Assembly (NCBI GenBank): GCA_963746255.1
Contig: CAVVAJ010000009.1
Span: forward strand, 806,001 to 870,000
Direction: 5' to 3'
Origin: DAOVXM01 sp963746255
GTDB taxonomy: Bacteria; Chloroflexota; Anaerolineae; Anaerolineales; UBA4823
DNA length: 64,000 nt
The notes beneath the pieces were generated by a model. That model worked only from the letters and a program-made list of their open reading frames with translations. It searched no databases and was not told where the DNA came from. Shown one piece after another: positions 36,644 through 46,087 of this stretch. The stretch's first letter is position 1; the number at the start of each line of letters is the position of its first letter. The position numbers and the translations under genes were made by a program.

Positions 36644-37258
36644 ATGAAGAAGAAGAAAAATAGAAAAACATCTCGGCATACGCTTCTGCTGAACAAGCGG
36701 ATGATGGATCGCCTCTTATTTCCATCTTTTGTCTTGGGCGTGCTCCTCGGACTCATCTGGTGGTGGTCAAACTTTATGGATACCACAATTATTGAACACG
36801 GCAATAATGCTTGGATTGCAGTGAGTGCGTTTGTAGCCATAGGCTTCGCCATAGTCGCGCTTGTTACCCGGAGAATGGCTTATGTCCAAGCATATAATAC
36901 GCATCTTCGTATCGTTACCCCATTCTTACGCCTCAACATCTCCTACCATCGAATCCGGAACACCCACCCAGCAGATTTCCATCAGCTTTTCCCGCCAAAC
37001 CGGGCAAGTTGGGCGCAAACTAAATTCCTGGCACCATTCTATGGGATGACCGTTGTTGTCGTTGAGTTGCATTCTTTCCCGATATCTCCGAGGCTATTAC
37101 GCTTATTCTTACCAAGTCAAATGTTTTCAAAAAACGCGGATGGTTTGGTTCTACTCGTACCAGAATGGATGAAATTGAGCACCGATATTGACACACACCG
37201 CGGTGTTTGGCTGCAGAAACAAGGGCGAGGTCCCCGTTTTTCTTTTAGCTACGCGTAA
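36644..37258 (+). CDS. Hypothetical two-helix membrane protein with a PH-like cytoplasmic domain
   Basis: A 204-residue protein with a strongly basic N-terminus (KKKKNRKTSRH), two membrane helices at about residues 25-50 and 58-80 (LLFPSFVLGVLLGLIWWW and NAWIAVSAFVAIGFAIVAL), then a soluble beta-rich domain (AYVQAYNTHLRIVTPFLRLN, ISYHRIRNTHP) resembling a bacterial PH domain. The ATG at 36644 follows GGGAG; an upstream GTG at 36626 overlaps this signal. Function unknown; it is flanked by nth and a convergent peptidase gene. Confidence 0.75.
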   Translation: MKKKKNRKTSRHTLLLNKRMMDRLLFPSFVLGVLLGLIWWWSNFMDTTIIEHGNNAWIAVSAFVAIGFAIVALVTRRMAYVQAYNTHLRIVTPFLRLNISYHRIRNTHPADFHQLFPPNRASWAQTKFLAPFYGMTVVVVELHSFPISPRLLRLFLPSQMFSKNADGLVLLVPEWMKLSTDIDTHRGVWLQKQGRGPRFSFSYA

Positions 37259-37285
37259 TTTCAACAGCTCCTTATCTTTATCTAT

Positions 37286-37313
37286 TAGCCCTCGGCAAAT
37301 CTGCTGGGGGCTA
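37286..37313. terminator. Bidirectional terminator-like hairpin
   Basis: TAGCCCTCGGCA pairs with TGCTGGGGGCTA around AATC in the gap between two convergent genes. A T-rich stretch follows on the plus strand and an AT-rich one on the minus strand, so it may stop transcription from both sides. Confidence 0.55.
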
Positions 37314-37353
37314 TGTTATTTAATCGCTAAATTATCGGTGGGAGAGCTAGTGA

Positions 37354-39258
37354 TCAGCTATAGATCACGTACTTTTTCAAGAATTGCTCTACAGCCGTGT
37401 AGAAGTGCGCTAGTGTCTCTGGCTTATGGAACCCGTGTCCCTCACCTTCGTACAGGTGATAAATATGTGGGATGCCTCTTCGCCGTAACGAAGCCACAAC
37501 CTCTTCAGATTGGCTGGGCGCAACAACCTGGTCGTCTGCACCCTGGAAAACTGCGACCGGCCGCTTGATTTTGTCGAGGTGAAATATCGGGGATCTTTCC
37601 CGATATATCGCTGCCGCTTCGGGGAGCTTTCCAACCAGCAAATCCATATAATGAGCTTCGAATTTATGGGTGTCAGTTGACATAGTGTAAATATCAGATA
37701 CTCCATAGGATGTGACCCCTGCTTTGAAAAAGTCTGGGTGTTCCTCCATCGCTTTCAACACTGTAAAGCCACCTGCGCTGCCACCCATAATCGCGATTCG
37801 CTGTCCATCCGCTAATCCTTGGTCGACCAGGTATTGCGCCCCACTGACCGAATCTTCGACGTCGGATACCCCCCAATTACCCCGCAGCTTGTTGCGATAT
37901 ACGCGCCCGTAGCCGCTGCTGCCGCGATAATTCACCTGTAAAACTGCATACCCGCGGCTTGTAAAGTACGATATCTCTGGGTAGAAAGCTGCCATCCTCT
38001 GGCTTGTCGGGCCCCCATGTATGAGTACTATCATGGGGGGTGCTCCGTCACTGGAATAGTTTGGGTTCTTGGGTGCATAATATAAACCATATACTTCCTC
38101 GCCATCAATTCCCCGCCATCTTACGGATTCGGTACGGCTATAATAATTTGCCGAAATGACTTCAGCCGAAGACCGGCGTTGGATACTTATCTGATGTGAT
38201 AGAAGGTCGTATACGATAATGCGCCCCGGTGAGGTTGGACCAGAGGCGAGCAGCGCAACTTTGCACCCATCAGGTGAAACGGATACCTGTTCAAGCCAGC
38301 TATAGTCCGCACCAAGATCTAATTGGGTATGTTTATTTGAACCCAGATCATAGTGCCAGAGGGTGGCAAACCCGCTTTGATTACGAATATATACTATGCC
38401 CTCCCCATCCGGCAAGAAGCTAAAAGTCCGCATACCCTGTACCCAAGCGGGATGCCCATGCTCGGCTTCCCCGCTGGTTACCTGAAAGATAGATTTGTCC
38501 TGAAGGTTATAAAGATATATATGCCACCAACCGCTCTCGTCACTCACATACCCAAAGTGCTTTCCATTTGGAGAAAATTCTGGCTGGAATACCGAAATCT
38601 CCTCCCCACCAGCTATACATTCCATATCTTCCATAATTGGCAATCCAGCTTGGTCATCATTGATTGACAGTTTGCCGATATGCAGCCTAGAACTGTCCCA
38701 GGCCATGAAGGGATGGTTCCAAGATATCCAAGAAAAAATCTGTCCCCCAGGATGCCAGCAAGGCTGCATATAGAAATCACTCCCACTGACCAGCTTTTGC
38801 GGCCAATATTTACCGGCTGTATCCACTATGGCAATACAATCTTGATCCTCATATGTGTGGAGATAGAGGAGCCAGCGACCATCTGGCGATTCAGTTGGAG
38901 CCGCGGCGCCCCCAAAAGCTGGTGTCACTGCGGTGGCAGTCCCTACGTTGATGGGTTGGCACAAGATACGGCCAGAATCTGCCGCAACCAAATATACACA
39001 ATCGTGCCCAACCCCATATTCTCCGCCACCGTAATTCAAGAACCCACGCACGCTCGTTTCGCGGCCAACATCCCGGAATGGCTGTCCATCGGGAGGTTGC
39101 AGAACCAATACGTTTCTCCCGGAGCGCCCCTCGACCCACAGCAGGCAGTTGTCCTTCGTCCAAGAAAGGCTGCCAAGTTTTAGATCACTAGCAACAGCAT
39201 CAGCCCCGATGGGGCTGCCCCACAATCCAAACGGTTCTTGAAAGGGCACTTTACTCAT
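37354..39258 (-). CDS. S9 family serine peptidase (prolyl oligopeptidase/acylaminoacyl peptidase type)
   Basis: About 634 residues. The N-terminal two thirds form a WD40/TolB-like propeller (SPDGRWLLYLH, FSPNGKHFGYVS, VSPDGCKVALL) that gates the active site. The C-terminal alpha/beta hydrolase has IVLIHGGPTSQ, the nucleophile in GGSAGG (Ser about 494), Asp in GADDQVV (about 575) and His in GEGHGF (about 608). The start is the ATG at 39258, with AGGAAAGGA upstream; a longer reading from 39297 lacks this. No signal peptide is seen, so it probably acts on peptides in the cytoplasm, which fits an organism importing oligopeptides. Confidence 0.92.
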   Translation of the reverse strand: MSKVPFQEPFGLWGSPIGADAVASDLKLGSLSWTKDNCLLWVEGRSGRNVLVLQPPDGQPFRDVGRETSVRGFLNYGGGEYGVGHDCVYLVAADSGRILCQPINVGTATAVTPAFGGAAAPTESPDGRWLLYLHTYEDQDCIAIVDTAGKYWPQKLVSGSDFYMQPCWHPGGQIFSWISWNHPFMAWDSSRLHIGKLSINDDQAGLPIMEDMECIAGGEEISVFQPEFSPNGKHFGYVSDESGWWHIYLYNLQDKSIFQVTSGEAEHGHPAWVQGMRTFSFLPDGEGIVYIRNQSGFATLWHYDLGSNKHTQLDLGADYSWLEQVSVSPDGCKVALLASGPTSPGRIIVYDLLSHQISIQRRSSAEVISANYYSRTESVRWRGIDGEEVYGLYYAPKNPNYSSDGAPPMIVLIHGGPTSQRMAAFYPEISYFTSRGYAVLQVNYRGSSGYGRVYRNKLRGNWGVSDVEDSVSGAQYLVDQGLADGQRIAIMGGSAGGFTVLKAMEEHPDFFKAGVTSYGVSDIYTMSTDTHKFEAHYMDLLVGKLPEAAAIYRERSPIFHLDKIKRPVAVFQGADDQVVAPSQSEEVVASLRRRGIPHIYHLYEGEGHGFHKPETLAHFYTAVEQFLKKYVIYS

Positions 39259-39323
39259 AACCAATATTCCTTTCCTGGTAAATATTCGTGACCGCAAGTG
39301 AGTTGATTGATTATTCTGGGCAG

Positions 39324-39971
39324 TTAATCAGAGCGAAGAGGTTTAAAACTCCTGCGGTGGATGGGTGTCGGGCCAAGTCGGGATAACGCAGCCTGATGGG
39401 CGGGCGTTCCGTAGCCTTTGTGCTTGGCAAAGCCGTACCCAGGATAAGCTTCTTCAAATTCCCGCATAATTTCGTCGCGGCTGTGTTTTGCCAGGATCGA
39501 CGCCGCGGCAATGCTCAAGGATCTTGCATCACCTTTGACGATAGAAGTGACCGGACAATCTGCACCTGGTAAATCAATATAATCAATCAGAATATGCTGC
39601 GCTCGATATTGGAGCTTTTTCAAAGCCCGCCTGACAGCCAGCTTTGTCGCCGGGGCAATTCCGATTGAATCGATCTCACCTGCTTCTGCATACCCAACCC
39701 CGAAATCGAGGGCAAGCTCCCACAGCCGGATTGCCCATTCAGCTCTGCTGCGGGGGTTCATCTCTTTGGAATCGCGCACACCAAAAAGCTGCTCAACAAG
39801 CCGCGGTCCCGGTGCGAATATCAATGCTGCGGCAGCTACTGGCCCAGCAAGTGCACCACGACCGGCTTCGTCTACACCTACAACATACAGGCAACCTTGC
39901 GACCAAATCTTCTCTTCAAACTGGAAATCCGGTGCGGGTGGGATGTCTCCCAGATCAAACTTTTTGATCAT
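39324..39971 (-). CDS. rnhB: Ribonuclease HII
   Basis: A 215-residue endonuclease cleaving RNA in RNA-DNA hybrids, including single ribonucleotides. The motif VGVDEAGRGALAGPV carries the first Asp-Glu pair, a further Asp lies in ILIDYID, and KGDARSLSIAAASILAK is the family block. ATG at 39971 is chosen over the GTG at 39986 because AAGG lies five bases before it. The gene overlaps the end of the upstream GT2 gene by 17 bases, so the two are coupled. Confidence 0.94.
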   Translation of the reverse strand: MIKKFDLGDIPPAPDFQFEEKIWSQGCLYVVGVDEAGRGALAGPVAAAALIFAPGPRLVEQLFGVRDSKEMNPRSRAEWAIRLWELALDFGVGYAEAGEIDSIGIAPATKLAVRRALKKLQYRAQHILIDYIDLPGADCPVTSIVKGDARSLSIAAASILAKHSRDEIMREFEEAYPGYGFAKHKGYGTPAHQAALSRLGPTPIHRRSFKPLRSD

Positions 39972-40686
39972 ATAAGCCTTGGGCACCGTTTAATCTAATT
40001 TTTAGTAGATCGAAAGCCATACGGGCGGAATCTCGGACCACACTGATCTTGCTGTCTGGGTTGAAATGCCAATGGATAGGAACCTCAACTATTCGATAAT
40101 TCTTTCTTTTGGCGATAAATAGCACCTCGACATCAAAAGACCAGCCAGAAATTGTCTGGTTGCGAAATAATTCCTCCGCGATCGCGGATTTGAAGCACTT
40201 GAACCCACACTGAGTATCATGCAAACCCGGCAGCGCTAATATCCTGATGAGCCAATTGTAGATACGCCCAACAAAGTGACGGTAGTAGGGTTCATTAAAC
40301 CGCACTGCATCCGCAGCTTCGCGCGAGGCGATTGCGATATCATAGCCTTCCAATACAGGTGGCAGGAAGCGGGGAATTTCTGTGGCTGGCATTGAGAAAT
40401 CTGCGTCACACATGAACCGGTATGCACCTTTTGCTGCCAACATCCCGCGACGGACCGCCAAACCTTTTCCACGCTGTAGCTCTTTTAGCACAACCAGCTG
40501 TGGGTATTTATCTAGGTGGGCCTGTGCAATCTCGAACGAACGATCAGTGCTGCCGTTTTCAACCAGGATAACTTCAGCCGGATAGGGTTGGGAATTTAAG
40601 AAATTAAACACTTGCTCCAATGTCTTGGGCAAGCGCTTTTCCTCATTAAATATAGGAATAACGATCGAGAGATATATGGATTCCAA
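39955..40686 (-). CDS. Glycosyltransferase family 2 (dolichyl-phosphate glucosyltransferase-like)
   Basis: A 243-residue GT-A enzyme. The N-terminus SIVIPIFNEEKRLPKTL and VENGSTDRS bind the nucleotide sugar; CDADFSMP is the DxD motif, and GLHDTQCGFKCFK and WSFDVEVLFIAKRKNYRIVEVPI are typical of polyprenyl-phosphate sugar transferases. No C-terminal membrane helices are present, so it is the soluble catalytic form. It could charge undecaprenyl phosphate with a hexose for the membrane GT39-like enzyme near 19 kb, an inference from family pairing. It overlaps rnhB. Confidence 0.92.
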   Translation of the reverse strand: MESIYLSIVIPIFNEEKRLPKTLEQVFNFLNSQPYPAEVILVENGSTDRSFEIAQAHLDKYPQLVVLKELQRGKGLAVRRGMLAAKGAYRFMCDADFSMPATEIPRFLPPVLEGYDIAIASREAADAVRFNEPYYRHFVGRIYNWLIRILALPGLHDTQCGFKCFKSAIAEELFRNQTISGWSFDVEVLFIAKRKNYRIVEVPIHWHFNPDSKISVVRDSARMAFDLLKIRLNGAQGLYDQKV

Positions 40687-40701
40687 ACGGATTCCGGGAT
40701 G

Positions 40702-41535
40702 TTATGTAGTAAATAAAATCACAGCCGCGAGCACAGCAAGTACAACCACATTTACCAGTACCAACATGCCCAGTGCTACCCACTGGCGGGAAGAGAAAGG
40801 CATTTGTTGTATATATGGGCTGATTTTATCAAATTTTGCAACATCCACGGTTGGTATTCTTGAACCCCCATCTATACCATATTCGTCCTCATAGTCAAAT
40901 TCGTCCTGTTCGATTGCTAGAATATTCTCACCATCGAATTCACGCATGGTGGTATTAAGCACATCGACAATGTTCTGCACTTCTGCACTATCCAAAACCA
41001 AGTCCCCTTGTACTAAATGTGTCACAAACCGCTGCAGCGAGTCTGCCAGTATCACGCGGATTTTCGGAGTTTCAAGTTCGATGTGGATCCCTGGAGATGA
41101 GAATAGCAATGCCGGTTCCGCGCTCACTGCAATGCCACGCCGTTCAAAATAGGTCTCAATCGAGCGTGCCATCCCTGCAGTCCGAGTGATGAGATTGGGC
41201 TTCGCGGAGACATACTGGTTTTTTCGCGTATCCAACACCTGCCAAATATCCCCTTTCCCACGGAATACACCTTGAACAGCGCTGATATTTATCACATGGA
41301 TCCCAGTTGGGCCAACAATAATCGCTGGAATGGGGGCTTCAAACCCTTCGAGCTGTACCTCAAGCAGCATAAAGAACCGGTTGTTGAGCACCCCTTGGAG
41401 ATATTTAACAATTTTTTCTTTAGCTTGTTCTTCCTCACGCCAGCCACTTCCGGAAAACAAGGTACGCCGTAATTCCTTCATTTTTGTTGTGAAGATGTTT
41501 TCCTGAGTCTCAGGAGAGCAATCGATTATCTTCAT
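40702..41535 (-). CDS. Membrane-anchored protein with NERD-like domain
   Basis: A 277-residue protein. About residues 30-150 resemble the nuclease-related NERD domain (AIIVGPTGIHVINISAVQG followed by FRGKGDIWQ), but an unambiguous catalytic triad could not be assigned. Residues 210-250 are acidic, and a single C-terminal helix (ALGMLVLVNVVVLAVLAAVI) anchors it with the domain in the cytoplasm. The ATG at 41535 is used because GGAG lies eight bases upstream. It is followed after 15 bases by the GT2 gene. Biological role unknown. Confidence 0.72.
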   Translation of the reverse strand: MKIIDCSPETQENIFTTKMKELRRTLFSGSGWREEEQAKEKIVKYLQGVLNNRFFMLLEVQLEGFEAPIPAIIVGPTGIHVINISAVQGVFRGKGDIWQVLDTRKNQYVSAKPNLITRTAGMARSIETYFERRGIAVSAEPALLFSSPGIHIELETPKIRVILADSLQRFVTHLVQGDLVLDSAEVQNIVDVLNTTMREFDGENILAIEQDEFDYEDEYGIDGGSRIPTVDVAKFDKISPYIQQMPFSSRQWVALGMLVLVNVVVLAVLAAVILFTT

Positions 41536-41845
41536 CACCATTACTCCAAATCCAAAATTCAACCGCAAATGACCAGCGAATTCGTCCCTTTACGGTCCTT
41601 CAAATTAATCACACTCGGTGCAAGTTAACTACCAATTAATGCCTGTGTCTGCAGCAATAATGGTTATGAGATCAGCTCTGGAGTCCAAAAAAACCACTGG
41701 GGGCATTTTTTCTTTCGCGATTAAAAAGACCGTCTCTGTCCGTTCAGACACAACATGTACTATATATAAAATTATACGCCCTAAGACAATCGAGGGATGT
41801 TTACGAATTTGTTAAGCTGTGTGAAGTACGACCTTCTTTTTCCCC

Positions 41846-42157
41846 CTAAATTATCGGCACCCCTGTTAAATCATCAAGTGAGCTTGAGCGATCACCGGTC
41901 ACAACTAATTCACGCTCCTCAACTGAAATCAAGTTGATTGTCTGTGAGGTTTCAAAAGTGCCGGCAAGGTAATGTATCCGTTGGCCAACGACAAATTTTT
42001 GCCCGGATTTCAAGAGTGAAACGAACTCTGGCCGAGGAATTAAGACATAGTCAGAAAAAGTTGCACCACGCCTCATATATGCGCGGACCCATTCGACCAA
42101 CCCATCTGGTTTATAATGGACAGCTTCAACAACCCCATCGTACTTGTTTTTAGCCAT
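41846..42157 (-). CDS. Hypothetical protein of 103 residues
   Basis: A small soluble protein starting MAKNKYDGVVEAVHY, with RAYMRRGATFSDYVLIPR and a C-terminal ELVVTGDRSSSLDDL. GGAG precedes the ATG at 42157 by eight bases. The amino-acid pattern (beta strands and an internal KSGQKFVVGQRI) suggests a compact beta-rich fold such as a small barrel, but I do not recognise a family. It lies 77 bases downstream of the tRNA-Pro gene on the same strand. Confidence 0.6.
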   Translation of the reverse strand: MAKNKYDGVVEAVHYKPDGLVEWVRAYMRRGATFSDYVLIPRPEFVSLLKSGQKFVVGQRIHYLAGTFETSQTINLISVEERELVVTGDRSSSLDDLTGVPII

Positions 42158-42233
42158 ACGACTCACTCCACAGCTGCAGTTGAATTCACCTTTTATTCAT
42201 TTATAATGCGCGTAGGATTGGTAAATGATTGTG

Positions 42234-42307
42234 TCGGGGCGGGCGGACTTGAACCGCCGACCCCCGCGTCCCAAACGCGGTGCGCTACCGGTCTGCGCTA
42301 CGCCCCG
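42234..42307 (-). tRNA. tRNA-Pro (anticodon TGG)
   Basis: On the minus strand the gene starts CGGGGCGTAGCGCAG and folds into a full cloverleaf: acceptor CGGGGCG/CGCCCCG, anticodon stem CCGCG/CGCGG with loop TTTGGGA giving anticodon TGG, and T arm GGCGGTTCAAGTCCGCC. The discriminator base is A, as usual for tRNA-Pro. CCA is not encoded. Confidence 0.95.
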
Positions 42308-42434
42308 AACGCTGTGAGTATAATGTGAAGTTGCCGTTGGCGTCAAGTCGTTTTACGCCTTCATCAGGAGAGGAAAGCAGCAATTAATTTCTTCAACGGT
42401 ACCGGCAACTGGTTTCAAAATACATGGAGAATTT

Positions 42435-43187
42435 GTGTACTATTGTTCAGACTCCATTAAAATCTACCATCTCCATCACCAGCGCCATCAGGAAGACCTG
42501 CCATTTTGGCAGGCATTAGCACAAATCTATGGGGCACCAACGCTTGAGCTAGGTTGTGGAACGGGTCGCGTGCTGCTGCCATTTCTGCGTGCTGGTATCA
42601 ATGGAGTTGGAGTGGATCACGATTTTGAGATGTTAAATTGTCTGAGAAATCTCGCTGCAGCAGATCACCTATCACCGAATGTGATCTTGACAGATTTCAC
42701 CCAGATGAATCTTCGTGCAAAGTTCAAAGTCATCTTGCTGCCCTGCAACACGTACAGTACGCTTGACCATGACAAGCGCCAGGCTGTGTTAAACAGCGTT
42801 CGCCATAACTTAGCCCCCGGGGGTGTCTTTGCCATCAGTGTCCCAAACCCAGCCGCTCTGCTGGAGCTGCCTGAATATAGCCATCCACAAATCGAAGAAG
42901 CCTTCCCCTGGCCTGATTCAGACGTAATGATCCAGGTAAGCAGCAGCTGGACGCGGACCAGCGACCTTTTTACCTTAATATGGCATTATGACTTGCTCAC
43001 TCCAGATGGCCGCTCGAAAAGATATGATCGATCAACTACCCACTTTATCGAAACATCAAACGCTATCCTTGCGGAGATAGAATCAGCTGGCTATTCCATC
43101 AAGGTGCTGTATGGGGATTTCGATCGTTCTGCCTACTCCTTACGGGCTCCAAATTTGATAATGGTTTTAAACATCAACATTGAATAG
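42435..43187 (+). CDS. Class I SAM-dependent methyltransferase
   Basis: A 250-residue methyltransferase. Motif I is LELGCGTGRVLLPFL near residue 38, the acidic end of strand 2 is GVDHDFEML, then VILTDFTQMNL, and motif IV is KVILLPCNTYSTL. The C-terminal half has the antiparallel strands of the substrate-specific cap. The start is a GTG with GGAG five bases upstream. The substrate is unknown and the neighbours (a tRNA gene and Hsp20) give no clue. Confidence 0.88.
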   Translation: MYYCSDSIKIYHLHHQRHQEDLPFWQALAQIYGAPTLELGCGTGRVLLPFLRAGINGVGVDHDFEMLNCLRNLAAADHLSPNVILTDFTQMNLRAKFKVILLPCNTYSTLDHDKRQAVLNSVRHNLAPGGVFAISVPNPAALLELPEYSHPQIEEAFPWPDSDVMIQVSSSWTRTSDLFTLIWHYDLLTPDGRSKRYDRSTTHFIETSNAILAEIESAGYSIKVLYGDFDRSAYSLRAPNLIMVLNINIE

Positions 43188-43335
43188 TTTGCTGGTCATG
43201 TTGCTTTGCTTCTCAATTCATATTTCTTACAAAAAACCAACATATCTCATCTGCTTCTCTTATACGGCTGATATATCATATCAGTACAACGACTGACAAT
43301 TGGAAAATAATATACTTATTTATAGGAGAAAAAAG

Positions 43336-43770
43336 ATGACTATTTACATTTCCCCCCGCCGCCGGATGGCTTACCTGCGTGATGCGATGAACAGCTTAGT
43401 AGATGAAAGCTTGGCAGAAGCCCCGAATAACGAGCGTGAGATGATGCTTGCTGTAGATGTGTGTGCAGAAGATGAGGCTTATACGATCAAAGCACTCATC
43501 CCCGGTTTGGATCCCGAGGATATTAACATCGAGGTCTTGAACAACACAATCACCCTGCAAGGTGAGTTTTTATCTACGGCAGATGAAAATGTCAAGCACC
43601 TGAACTGCGAGCTGCCATCAGGTAAATTTCGCCGAGTAATCACATTACCGACCGAGCTAGACTCTGGGAAAGCCGAAGCGAATATCAAGAATGGCGTTCT
43701 CATGCTGCGTGTCCCAAAGGCAGAATCTCACCGCCCAAAGACGATCAAGATAAACGTTTTAGAACAATAA
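43336..43770 (+). CDS. Hsp20/alpha-crystallin family small heat-shock protein
   Basis: A 144-residue holdase chaperone. The alpha-crystallin domain covers about residues 40-135: MLAVDVCAEDEAYTIKALIPG, LDPEDINIEVLNNTITLQGE, GKFRRVITLPTELDSGKAEA, NGVLMLRVPKAE. It begins at the ATG at 43336, with AGGAG upstream. A good rho-independent terminator follows directly, so it is monocistronic. No CIRCE palindrome was recognised in the short upstream region. Confidence 0.95.
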   Translation: MTIYISPRRRMAYLRDAMNSLVDESLAEAPNNEREMMLAVDVCAEDEAYTIKALIPGLDPEDINIEVLNNTITLQGEFLSTADENVKHLNCELPSGKFRRVITLPTELDSGKAEANIKNGVLMLRVPKAESHRPKTIKINVLEQ

Positions 43771-43788
43771 GTTCATCTATGCATCTAG

Positions 43789-43819
43789 AAAGGGAGGGCT
43801 TGAAGGCTTTCCCTTTTTT
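43789..43819 (+). terminator. Rho-independent terminator of the Hsp20 gene
   Basis: AAAGGGA...GGCTTGAAGGC...TTCCCTTT forms a GC-rich hairpin that ends in TTTTTT, starting 19 bases after the hsp20 stop codon. Confidence 0.85.
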
Positions 43820-43969
43820 GATTCCAATGACTGCCCCTCTGGGCTGATTCTCTAGTTCTTTCTCCGGGAATTCTCCGCTGGCCAAATCGCTTATCCTATG
43901 GACACTCAGGATATAAGATAAATGATTTTACTGAATGACAAGATTTCGCTATACGATGGCTTCCCGAGA

Positions 43970-45878
43970 TCAGGCATATAGGAAACGCCATACAATGAAA
44001 ACCAACATCAGGAGCATCGCGATCGGATAGACCCAATCTAATACCGAAACCACCCGGTCTGCCAGAACTGCTTGGTCATTCATTTCAATCCGCTTCAACC
44101 AAACATTATAGACGACCACAAGCGCGTTGGTCACAAACATCACCAACATGATCGCATCCAAGAAAGTGATGTAGCCCAGGCGCGGATAGTTATCCGCCAA
44201 GCTCTAGCTGAAGGCGATAAACAGCAGTAAATTTGCACTCGCGACGCCGATCCGCCGTCCATAATCCTTGAGAAAAAATGTTATCCACGATACGGCCACG
44301 ATTAATAAGATCGGAGTGAAGATATTCAATATGTAGTAGCTGAGGTGCCGTGGTGCTGCGAAGATGAGCTTAAAACTAGAATGGATCAATCCATTACTGC
44401 TCACAACACTTTCGATCTCGGTCACGAACCCAGTTAGGTCAAATTCATCTTCACCATGTTCAGGATTGATATCGCTATAGCCCTCTAATTCGACATAGGT
44501 ATATAACTCTTCCGGCAGGATCAGGAACGTGTGGATGAAAAACTCTTCCCGGTCAAAAGGAAACTTCCGGAAATCGTATTAGACCTGGAAATTTGTAGTA
44601 AAACGTTCAGCGTAACGCGCACGACCATCAGGAAATAAGGTCACGATGCGATTTTGTACCCAGCGATTCCCCTGCTAGTTTTGATATGTTTAGCTTGGCC
44701 AACGATCTTTTCGTTCAGTGACATAGTTGTTGAATTCATCACCCTCAATTGACAGGAAGTCACAGTTTCATTCTTCAGGGTTAAAAGCCAAGGCAGGGTC
44801 GGTCCATGTCATTTGCGTAGTCACAACAGCTGTGAAGTATTCCGATTCCTGGTTTACATCAACGATTTGCTCTATCCAGATACCAATTGCGACCTCGATG
44901 GGCTCTTTAATGACATCGCTGGCGCCAAGTTCTCCCTGACCATCCAATACCTCTGGAGAGTTTACTCCCACCAGTAAGCGATAAATTCCACTGGTAACTC
45001 CTTCGTCAGTGGTAGAACCGCTGATCGCTAATTGGAAAATTTCCGCATCAGCTAGGAAAGGTATACTGTAAGCTTGCTTCTTGAGCTACACCGGATAGAT
45101 TGGCGCTGCGGAGCGGTTTCCGGGTGAAGTTCTCCAAAACAAGTGTCGGGCGCAGATCACCAGATATTGCCTCGGCATAGGCATAGAGCGTATCACCAGC
45201 TTTGATAGTATTCAGCGTTTATAAGGTTGAGGCTTTTTCAGAAGTCAACTCACCGGTGACAATGTCTATACCTTCACCAAGTGGCGTAGATTCTGTATCT
45301 AACTGCGCAATTGATTCACTATTTGCCGTCACTTCACCAGTCAATACTTCTGGGGCATCAATACCGACCAGGTTCTGGTAGTCACCAAAAGATTCACCCC
45401 CAACCACCGATAAAGCACCCGCTGCCAAAATGCGGTAATCTCCTTCCGCGGAGACCTCGAAGGCAATGGCAGATGAAAGCCCACCCCCGCTGTCATCATC
45501 CCAGACTAATGTATAACGGTCGCGAATCTCATCCAACAGCACAAGCGGGTCCAACCCACCTGCCAGCGCACGCTCCACAACACTCTCGAATGCTTCTTCT
45601 AACGCTTCGGGGTCTACCGCGCCTGCCGTAATGCCAATGATCGGGTCGAGGTTCCCCGATAGAGCACTGGCATTGAGGTAAAGCATTTAACCGCGCCCAA
45701 GATCCGGCAATATGTATAATACGATTTCGCCAGGGTTGATCTTTCCAGTTAGCTTCTGGATCTGCCCGGCATCTTGGGCGGATGTCATATTCGGGAAGAC
45801 CAGGGCACAGAAGAATACTGTAATTAACCACAGTGTTGTCAGTTTCAGGGGTACCACTCTACATAAATCTCTACGCAT
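43970..45878 (-). pseudogene. Broken pentameric ligand-gated ion channel (Cys-loop receptor family) with two extra N-terminal domains
   Basis: Reading the minus strand from 45878, the pieces join into one protein of about 630 residues: a signal peptide (LITVFFCALVFPNMTSAQDA), two tandem PPC/jelly-roll-like domains ending in LVGIDAPEVLTG and LLVGVNSPEVLDG, a ligand-binding domain (IGIWIEQIVDVN, TWTDPALAFNPEE, YDFRKFPFDREEF) and the four channel helices M1-M4 (SYYILNIFTPILLIVAVSW, RIGVASANLLLFIAF, YPRLGYITFLDAIMLVMF, VLDWVYPIAMLLMLVFIVW). It carries in-frame stops at 45687 (TAA), 45219 (TAA), 44768 (TGA), 44690 (TAA), 44675 (TAG), 44579 (TAA) and 44204 (TAG), plus one frameshift near 45055. Family motifs on both sides of every stop are intact, so decay is recent. 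Confidence 0.88.
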
Positions 45879-45957
45879 TTTTTAACCTATCCAACCTATA
45901 CCGTTAAATAGAAAGAATATATTCCCCAGGTTTTAAACCGGGTATTCGGTCGGCGGC

Positions 45958-46010
45958 AAAAAACGAACTGCTTCCTGGTCAGGAAATCAACCAGGAAGCA
46001 GTAGTCGTTA
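45958..46010 (-). terminator. Rho-independent terminator (minus strand)
   Basis: ACTGCTTCCTGGT at 45968-45980 pairs perfectly with ACCAGGAAGCAGT at 45991-46003, with an outer AACGA/TCGTT extension. On the minus strand the stem is followed by seven T residues (45964-45958). It ends transcription from the small membrane protein gene at 46088-46381 and insulates the broken channel gene downstream. Confidence 0.88.
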
Positions 46011-46087
46011 TAAGATTTCATTTAAATAGAATACGGATTTAGTTCAGATTTTGAACACAATCCCTGCTTGGCAGCAGCTAATCGCTC

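Noticed and set aside
43970..45878. Alternative genetic code or programmed readthrough as explanation of the stops in the ion-channel gene
   Set aside because: All three stop codons are involved and there is also a frameshift, while neighbouring genes use the same stops as normal ends.
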